This document shows, piece after piece, positions 6,735 to 12,023 of a DNA stretch of 12,023 nucleotides. Position 1 is the first letter of the stretch; each line of letters opens with the position of its first letter. The stretch is from contig CALIRS010000087.1 in NCBI GenBank assembly GCA_938042205.1, positions 1-12,023 of the forward strand, given 5' to 3'. The translations under genes and the position numbers were made by a program. The notes under the pieces are model-generated. The model worked only from the letters and a program-made list of their open reading frames with translations, did not search any database and was not told where the DNA came from. Source of the stretch: an uncultured bacterium (GTDB taxonomy: Bacteria > Actinomycetota > Aquicultoria > SKW223).

Positions 6735-7532
6735 ATGAAGTATAAAAAGATTATTCTTAGCTTTGATGGCGCGTCGCGAGGAAATCCGGGTCCTTCGGCA
6801 ATAGGCGGCATTCTAAGAGATGATAAAAATAGTGAGCTAGAAAGATATTCTGAATATATTGGAATAAAAACCAACAATTACACTGAATACAGAGCGTTAA
6901 TAGAAGGACTAAATAGAGCTCTCAAGTATTCTCCAAATGAACTTCATATTAACAGTGACTCGGAACTTCTCATCAAACAGCTTAAAGGAACCTACGCTGT
7001 TAAAAGCAGTAATCTGAAACCTCTTTTCGAGGAAGCCAAAGAACTTTTGAGTAAATTCAAAAAGATCTACTTTACTCACGTTCAAAGGATGGAAAATGAG
7101 GAAGCAGATTTACTCTGCAATCGAGCCCTTGACCTTGCTCTTAAAGAAAGAAAAATTTTAAGCGGTAAAATCTCGGTTACCGTCAGGGAAAAATTTGATG
7201 CAGCGCATTTCTTAAGAGATTATGAGGGGAAGTGTGCAGGTCTTCATGGGCATACTTATTTTGTTGAAATTACTGTCTCAGGGACCCAACTTCGCCAAAA
7301 CGGAATTCTAATTGATTTTGGTGAGATGAAAAGTATTATCAGCTCAGCTATTGAAAAAATAGACCATAAATATTTAAATGAGATTTCGCCTTTTACAGAG
7401 CAATCACCAACGGGAGAAAATTTGGCAATTTACCTGGCAGAAAATATTAAGGATAAGTTACCTTCCGATGTCAAACTTACCAGAATTGTAGTTTATGAAT
7501 CGCCTGATTCCTGGATCACATACGAATGCTGA
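6735..7532 (+). CDS. RNase HI-type domain fused to 6-carboxytetrahydropterin synthase (QueD)
   Basis: One 265-residue frame encodes two enzymes. Residues 5-137 are an RNase HI-like domain with acidic metal ligands Asp11 (SFDGASRGNPGP), Glu51 (NYTEYRAL), Asp75 (INSDSELL) and Asp125 (NEEADLLCNRAL). It would cut the RNA strand of RNA-DNA hybrids. Residues 145-265 are QueD/PTPS-like: zinc ligands His158 (FDAAHFL), His171 and His173 (HGH), catalytic Cys167 in the QueD spacing C-x3-HGH, then ILIDFGEMK, Asp210-His211 in DHKYLN, PTGENLA, and Glu255 in VYESP. QueD converts dihydroneopterin triphosphate to 6-carboxytetrahydropterin for queuosine/7-deazaguanine synthesis. Both active sites look complete. 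The ribosome site GGGTGATC (6726-6733 region) precedes ATG 6735, 18 bases after the zinc-ribbon stop. No other que gene is in the window. The last 40 bp overlap the convergent sensor gene. Confidence 0.93.
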   Translation: MKYKKIILSFDGASRGNPGPSAIGGILRDDKNSELERYSEYIGIKTNNYTEYRALIEGLNRALKYSPNELHINSDSELLIKQLKGTYAVKSSNLKPLFEEAKELLSKFKKIYFTHVQRMENEEADLLCNRALDLALKERKILSGKISVTVREKFDAAHFLRDYEGKCAGLHGHTYFVEITVSGTQLRQNGILIDFGEMKSIISSAIEKIDHKYLNEISPFTEQSPTGENLAIYLAENIKDKLPSDVKLTRIVVYESPDSWITYEC

Positions 7533-9601
7533 CTACTGAATTCTAAGGGGATTTTTGCCTTTACCACCGTTCCTTTATCTGGAGCACTGAGTATTTGAAG
7601 ATTTCCTCCTAATGTTTTTACATTATCAAACATTGATCTTATACCCACTTTCCTTTCTTTTTTTATTCTCGCTATTACATCCTTAGGCGAAAAACCGCGT
7701 CCGTTGTCTTTTATTACCAGCTCAATCTGGTCCTTGTTGCCAGAAATTGATATCTGCACGCTCGTTGCTTCTCCGTGAAAAATTGAATTAGATGAAGCTT
7801 CGTAAACAATTCTCATAATAGCGTTTTCGATATCTACCGGGATATCTCCTGAAACTGTTATAGAAAGTTGAAAAAAATCCTGTGGCATGTCAAAAGAGCT
7901 GATTACTTTTTCTAATGCTGATCTAAGTCCAATCGTTTTTCTTGCTTCGGGGTAAAGTTCAAAAATGTATTTTCTAAAATCTCTAATAGTGTTTTGAATC
8001 CTTGTTTTTAAGTTATGAAGGTTTTTCAATGATGAACCTTTTTCTTTCTGGAATTCTCCGATAGTCTTTTCAATTTCAAAAAGTGCCTCATAGAGTGTGG
8101 CAAGTAACTTTTCATTAATCTCTCTGGCTACTAGGTTTTTTTCTTCATCAGCAACTTCCTTTTCCCGCATTTTCATAAGCTCAAGATTGGTTAAAGAAGT
8201 GGCTGTCAGGGCAGCAATTACCTCAAGAGTTCTCAGATCACCGGATACCTCTTCTTTGGGGAGGGAAGTAATTCCAGCTACTAAACCGAATACTTTTTCT
8301 TGATAAGTGATCGGAACACACACCAAATGTGCTTTCCCTTCTGGTATCGGTGAAAATATTGGTTCAAGTTTTGAAAGACATTTCTTTCCCGCATCTATTA
8401 AAGGATCTCTCCAAAAGGTTTCAGGGTGTTCAGCCATTTTTCCTTTAATGACGGTTCGTGAAAAGTCAAGTTCCACTTCTTCTGAAGATGAAGCTAACAT
8501 CACTAACGATTTTTCCATCCCAGTTAGACCTTTCACGGCTTGTGCCGCTGCCTCAAGAATTGGTCTTGGCTCGATTTTCCCTGACAACTCCTTGACCGTT
8601 TCTTTAAGAGAAGAAAATCGAGCTAAAAGTATTTTTTCTTTTGTTTGTAATGTCATCTCCGCAATGCGATAGGCAAAAAGCTCTGAAGTAAGCTTTAAAA
8701 GGCTGGATTTGAATTTATCTTTTTCCATGTTAAAGCGTGGTATATAAACGGCAATTTCCGGGATTTCAGCGATATTTACGAATTCGTACGAGAATCCATC
8801 GTGGGTGATTGTAAATTCTGAAGGAATCTGATTATTCACTTTGGAAATAAGATCTTCAATGTCAAGTGTTTTTAATAAGTCATTACTTTTAGTAAACATT
8901 TCTACGAGCTCGTTCTTTTTAAAATGGATGACAACAGCTCCTGTTAAATTCAGCCTTGTCAAAAATTGTATGAAAAAGGAAATCACATTATCTATAGAAT
9001 AGGAGTTTTGCATGTCTCTCTGGAGATCTGCTATATCCCAGATATAGTCAAGAGGTGTTTCTAAAGGTTGAAATTCAGTTCGGGTTGGAGAAGAAGTTTC
9101 GGGAAGAAGTTGTTCTTGAAGACGATTGATAAAGTAAGAGACAACGGAAATCAATATGATAATCCCTGACATTGATGGAAGAAGAAGAGAAGAGTTTCTC
9201 AGAAAAGCCTGAGGGTTTCTCGTCAAAATATCTGCCAGTATAAAGAGCATAAAGATACTGGAATAGATAAATGTACTCGGGACTTTTAAAAGCCTGGAAA
9301 TAGTTATGAAAGTGCCAAATAGATAAAAGATAAAGGGACTTTGAGATTTGCCAGTAAGTACAAGGCACAGTATCAAAAAAATTGCATCAACAGTAGCTAA
9401 TAAAGGATTTTTTTTAAAAACATTTTTTGAGGTTTGATTAAGCACAAAAAGAGTTAATACTATGGAAAGAACAATGAAGATAACCATGGTAGTTAAGGAA
9501 GCTTTGCCCGGTGAAAAGAGATAGATGAAAATAGCTAAAACGATCCCTACAAACCTGAGAATTTTTTCGACTAAAAGATAAGTATCAAGAATCCTTATCA
9601 T
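7493..9601 (-). CDS. Membrane sensor of the HisKA_3/NarL-type kinase family with degenerate H-box (probable pseudokinase)
   Basis: The 702 residues start at ATG 9601, with an AAGGGG ribosome site upstream. Residues 11-158 hold five or six hydrophobic segments. Next come an unrecognised GAF-like sensory region (about 195-315) and a clearer GAF domain (about 325-475, ending in GDLRTLEVIAAL). A HisKA_3-like dimerisation region (about 480-560) and a HATPase (about 588-686) follow. The ATPase motifs are present: N-box Glu601/Asn605/His609, G1 DNGRGF (632-637), a G2-like GIRSMFDNV and G3 DKGT. The H-box is not normal: the upstream paralogue reads RIARDMHDSLIQSL, whereas this protein reads LVAREINEKLLATL. 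The phospho-accepting His is Asn496 (codon at 8114-8116), the Asp is Glu and the Gln is Ala. It should not autophosphorylate there, nor act as a normal phosphatase. A regulatory partner for the upstream kinase or for the response regulator is the natural guess. It is the third gene of its operon. Confidence 0.9.
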   Translation of the reverse strand: MIRILDTYLLVEKILRFVGIVLAIFIYLFSPGKASLTTMVIFIVLSIVLTLFVLNQTSKNVFKKNPLLATVDAIFLILCLVLTGKSQSPFIFYLFGTFITISRLLKVPSTFIYSSIFMLFILADILTRNPQAFLRNSSLLLPSMSGIIILISVVSYFINRLQEQLLPETSSPTRTEFQPLETPLDYIWDIADLQRDMQNSYSIDNVISFFIQFLTRLNLTGAVVIHFKKNELVEMFTKSNDLLKTLDIEDLISKVNNQIPSEFTITHDGFSYEFVNIAEIPEIAVYIPRFNMEKDKFKSSLLKLTSELFAYRIAEMTLQTKEKILLARFSSLKETVKELSGKIEPRPILEAAAQAVKGLTGMEKSLVMLASSSEEVELDFSRTVIKGKMAEHPETFWRDPLIDAGKKCLSKLEPIFSPIPEGKAHLVCVPITYQEKVFGLVAGITSLPKEEVSGDLRTLEVIAALTATSLTNLELMKMREKEVADEEKNLVAREINEKLLATLYEALFEIEKTIGEFQKEKGSSLKNLHNLKTRIQNTIRDFRKYIFELYPEARKTIGLRSALEKVISSFDMPQDFFQLSITVSGDIPVDIENAIMRIVYEASSNSIFHGEATSVQISISGNKDQIELVIKDNGRGFSPKDVIARIKKERKVGIRSMFDNVKTLGGNLQILSAPDKGTVVKAKIPLEFSSQHSYVIQESGDS

Positions 9602-9633
9602 ATTACCCCTTACAATTAACTTTTTAGTATTGT

Positions 9634-10299
9634 CTATTTTTGTTGTTGTTCCTCAGTTACTTCTATAATACCAAGCTTGATGCCTTCTGTTATAGCTTCA
9701 ACACGGTTTCTTACGTTAAGTTTTTGAAAAATTCTGGAGACGTGGGTCTTTATGGTATCTTCAGATAAATAGAGATAATTTGCAATTTCTTTGTTTGACA
9801 TTCCTTTCCACATTAATCTAAGAACTTCTATTTCCCGCGAAGATAACTTATTTATCACTGCTTCTTCGTTCCTTAAGGTTTTTGAATATTCAAGAATCTT
9901 TCTGGCGATATCGGGATGTAATACAATTGAGCCTTTATGAACCATTCTAATAGCGTTCACAAATTCTTCTGCAGTGACATGTTTTAACAAGTAGCCGGAT
10001 GCACCAGCGGATATCATTTCAGAAATCTCGTATTTAGAATCGAATGAGGAAAGGCAGAGAATTGAAATTTCATCTGAAATCTTTCGGATTCTATTAATAA
10101 CTTCAACGCCTGACATGTCCGGAAGCCTGACGTCAAGGACACAAACATCAGGCTTCTTTTTTTCGATAAGATGTATACCATCTCTTCCTGTAGTTGAAAC
10201 GCCAACTACTTCAATGTCTTCGTATTGTGAAAGAAGACTCTTCAAGCTTTCAAGCACCAGGCTATGATCATCAATTAGTGTTACTTTGATGTGTTCCAT
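9634..10299 (-). CDS. NarL/FixJ-type response regulator (receiver plus LuxR HTH)
   Basis: A 221-residue DNA-binding response regulator of usual length. The receiver (about 3-120) has Asp10/Asp11 (LIDDHS), phospho-acceptor Asp56 (CVLDVRLPDMSG), Ser84/Ser85 and Lys106 (YLLKHVTAEE). The LuxR-type helix-turn-helix (about 150-212) reads LSSREIEVLRLMWKGMSNKEIA, then LSEDTIKTHVSRIFQKL and NRVEA, all canonical. It should be phosphorylated by the upstream HisKA_3 kinase and act as a dimer on promoters not identifiable here. ATG 10299 lies inside the end of the kinase gene (29-bp overlap with a stop at 10271) and is preceded by GAGGT, so coupled translation is likely. The second, degenerate sensor begins 32 bases after its stop. 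The C-terminus ends in a short EEQQQK tail. Confidence 0.96.
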   Translation of the reverse strand: MEHIKVTLIDDHSLVLESLKSLLSQYEDIEVVGVSTTGRDGIHLIEKKKPDVCVLDVRLPDMSGVEVINRIRKISDEISILCLSSFDSKYEISEMISAGASGYLLKHVTAEEFVNAIRMVHKGSIVLHPDIARKILEYSKTLRNEEAVINKLSSREIEVLRLMWKGMSNKEIANYLYLSEDTIKTHVSRIFQKLNVRNRVEAITEGIKLGIIEVTEEQQQK

Positions 10300-12022
10300 C
10301 TCTTACCTCGTTGGAAGGATTGAAAGGTAAAAAAGCGTTAATTCTAGTCCCTTTATTTAAGACGCTTTCTATAGAAATCTTTCCTTTAAGGGCATCTACC
10401 CTTTTTTGCATTGATTCAATCCCAAAGGTTTTCTTACCTGTCACAACTTCGCTATCTCTAACAGAGGGAATGCCTTTACCGTCATCTCTTATATCGATTT
10501 CCAGACCATTTTTTCTTTGTTTAATGTTAAGGTAAATATTAGAGGCTTTTGCATGTCTGATAGCGTTTGATAATGCTTCCTGAATAATACGCAATGTCGC
10601 ATTTTCAATTTCTAAAGGGAGCCCTTCAGGTGGTAAATCTCCAATATCTAGATGTATTTTTGCTGGCTTGCTTTCATAAGAGAAGACGATTCTCTTGATT
10701 GCTGCTTTTAAGCCAACATCAGTTAAAGCATGAGGATAAAGCTCATAAATGTATTCTCTGGCTTCTTTTATGGTACGCTGCAATTCTTCCCTTAAGTAAG
10801 TAAGTTTCTTTTCGGCCGTCTCGGGATGGCGTTTAATGTTCTTTATAGCGGCTTCAATGATGAGAAGCATGCTGAATAATGATTGAATCAAGCTATCGTG
10901 CATATCTCTGGCAATGCGATCTCTTTCAATTGAAATTGCAACCTGTTCTCTCTCCTTCATAAGATCGAGGTTAGCCAGCGATGTTGCAACAAGAGCGGCA
11001 ATAACCTCCAGCGTTCTCAAATCTCCCATTACTTCATCTCGAGAAAGTGAGGTTAAACCTGAGATAACTCCATATATCTTTTTCTTAAAGAAGAGGGGCA
11101 CCGAGATTAATAGGCTTTTGCCACCAGCTACGGTGGTAAGCACCGGTCTCAGTTCTTCAATGCATTTTCCGGCGACTTTTGTAAAAGAGTTCCTCCAGAG
11201 TTCTTCAGGATGTTGAATGATTTTACCCTTAATGATGGTATTTTGAGAGTCTAGATTTATGTCCTCGGGCGATTCTGCTAACAGGACAATTGATTTTTCC
11301 ATACCGGTAAGCCCTTTGACAGCTTCTGCAGCAGCTTCAAGAAGGGGCCTTGTTTCAAGTTTTTCTGAAACAGTTTTAGCCGCTTCATAAAGAGAAGAAA
11401 AGCGCGTTAAAAGTATTTTTTCCTTTTTAGAAAGGGCAATTTCAGCACTGCGATATGCGAATAGATCACTTGTAAGTTTAATAATTCCATAGGCAAAAAA
11501 GTCATCTTCTTTTATATCTGTAAGATATACAGAAACTTCAGGTAAATCGGAGATAAGAGAAAAGTTTTTCGTTTCATTGTTAATATTCAGGTTAAATTCG
11601 TCTGGCGGTGAATAATCTCTTTCTGAAAAGTTTTCACTAATATCTAAGAGAGAAACTTTATCTTTGTCTAACCGTATTAGGAAAACGGAACTTGGTTTTT
11701 TGAAGTGTAGCACCATTAAAGCAGGAATACCATTTTCTTTTAAAAAACTTAAAAATTTCTCGTATATAGCCTGTAAAGAGTAGGAATTTTGCATTTCTTT
11801 TTGAACACTGATGGATTTCCAGATGATGTTAGCAGCGACATCTCGACTATATGGCTGGGTAAGCACACTTTTTGTAGTTTGAGAGGGATGTTTTTCTCCG
11901 GTATGTTCTTCGTAAGTTAAAGTGGATTGTGTTTCTGCCTGGGTTTGTTCAGAAATGTTAAGCACATAGGAAATCAGAGCAGCGAAAATAGAAATACCGG
12001 AGCTAGATGCAAATGATGGGTA
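10271..12022 (-). CDS. Membrane-associated HisKA_3 sensor histidine kinase with GAF domain (5' partial)
   Basis: The frame stays open to the right edge, so the start lies outside. The codons above the GTG at 11965 encode a hydrophobic stretch (GISIFAALISYV) that lines up with the last membrane segment of the downstream paralogue, so a multi-span N-terminus is missing here. Residues are numbered from 11965. A GAF-like region of unknown ligand spans about 45-175, and a GAF domain about 185-338. The HisKA_3 H-box reads ERDRIARDMHDSLIQSL with phospho-acceptor His356, the adjacent Asp and the conserved Gln at the HDxxxQ position. The HATPase has N-box QEALSNAIRHA (462-472), G1 DDGKGI (494-499), a G2-like GIESMQKRV and G3 NKGT. 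It is expected to autophosphorylate on His356 and pass phosphate to the NarL-type regulator encoded next, whose start it overlaps by 29 bp. The signal it senses is not evident. All catalytic motifs are intact. Confidence 0.95.
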   Translation of the reverse strand, partial: YPSFASSSGISIFAALISYVLNISEQTQAETQSTLTYEEHTGEKHPSQTTKSVLTQPYSRDVAANIIWKSISVQKEMQNSYSLQAIYEKFLSFLKENGIPALMVLHFKKPSSVFLIRLDKDKVSLLDISENFSERDYSPPDEFNLNINNETKNFSLISDLPEVSVYLTDIKEDDFFAYGIIKLTSDLFAYRSAEIALSKKEKILLTRFSSLYEAAKTVSEKLETRPLLEAAAEAVKGLTGMEKSIVLLAESPEDINLDSQNTIIKGKIIQHPEELWRNSFTKVAGKCIEELRPVLTTVAGGKSLLISVPLFFKKKIYGVISGLTSLSRDEVMGDLRTLEVIAALVATSLANLDLMKEREQVAISIERDRIARDMHDSLIQSLFSMLLIIEAAIKNIKRHPETAEKKLTYLREELQRTIKEAREYIYELYPHALTDVGLKAAIKRIVFSYESKPAKIHLDIGDLPPEGLPLEIENATLRIIQEALSNAIRHAKASNIYLNIKQRKNGLEIDIRDDGKGIPSVRDSEVVTGKKTFGIESMQKRVDALKGKISIESVLNKGTRINAFLPFNPSNEVRDGTHQSNTN

Positions 12023-12023
12023 T

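Noticed and set aside
8307..8672. Plus-strand open frame of 121 codons inside the degenerate sensor gene
   Set aside because: It is Ser/Phe-rich, has no recognisable domain and lies antisense to a clearly conserved GAF domain. Similar antisense frames at 10914-11216 and 1570-1905 were rejected for the same reasons.
7493..9601. The degenerate sensor as a decaying pseudogene
   Set aside because: The frame is intact, the ribosome site is good, and all ATPase motifs and the GAF domain are kept. Only the H-box is altered, which fits a changed role better than decay.
11963..11965. GTG as start of the right-edge sensor kinase
   Set aside because: The upstream in-frame codons encode a hydrophobic segment that aligns with the last membrane helix of the paralogue, so the gene continues beyond the window.

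Overview
The window looks like chromosomal DNA from an AT-rich bacterium, probably an uncultured lineage. Every gene has the same A/T- and Lys/Glu-rich composition. The starts carry Shine-Dalgarno motifs (for example AGGAAGGA at 5981-5988 and GGGTGATC before 6735), and the tRNA encodes its own CCA. Nothing in the sequence fixes the phylum. I see no phage, transposon, CRISPR or plasmid genes.

Region 1 (1-3291, + strand) is the end of a chemosensory operon. It holds a hybrid CheA kinase with its own C-terminal receiver domain (5' end outside the window), followed by a complete CheB methylesterase overlapping it by 4 bp. No MCP, CheW, CheR or flagellar gene is visible. CheB ends in a 7-bp tandem repeat that runs through its stop codon.

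Region 2 (3292-3664) is intergenic and carries one tRNA-Val(CAC) on the minus strand, plus small repeats of unproven meaning.

Region 3 (3665-7532, + strand) is a tight five-gene run: a single-span membrane protein with a probable NTF2-like domain; a membrane protein I recognise as a divergent relative of the CcmC/CcsA haem-handling family; a Nif3/YqfO protein; a coiled-coil C4 zinc-ribbon protein; and an RNase H-QueD fusion. Nif3, zinc ribbon and an RNase H fusion is a known order (in mycobacteria the RNase H is fused to a CobC-type phosphatase). Here the partner is the queuosine enzyme QueD.

Region 4 (7493-12022, - strand) is a two-component operon transcribed as sensor kinase, NarL-type response regulator, second sensor. 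The two sensors are clear paralogues. The upstream one has a normal HisKA_3 H-box. The downstream one has lost the phospho-accepting His, the following Asp and the conserved Gln, while keeping its ATP-binding motifs. It may therefore modulate the pathway without phosphorylating itself. Its last 40 bp overlap the end of the convergent RNase H-QueD gene.

The most interesting items are the degenerate paired sensor, the RNase H-QueD fusion and the CcmC-like protein with an eroded WWD motif.
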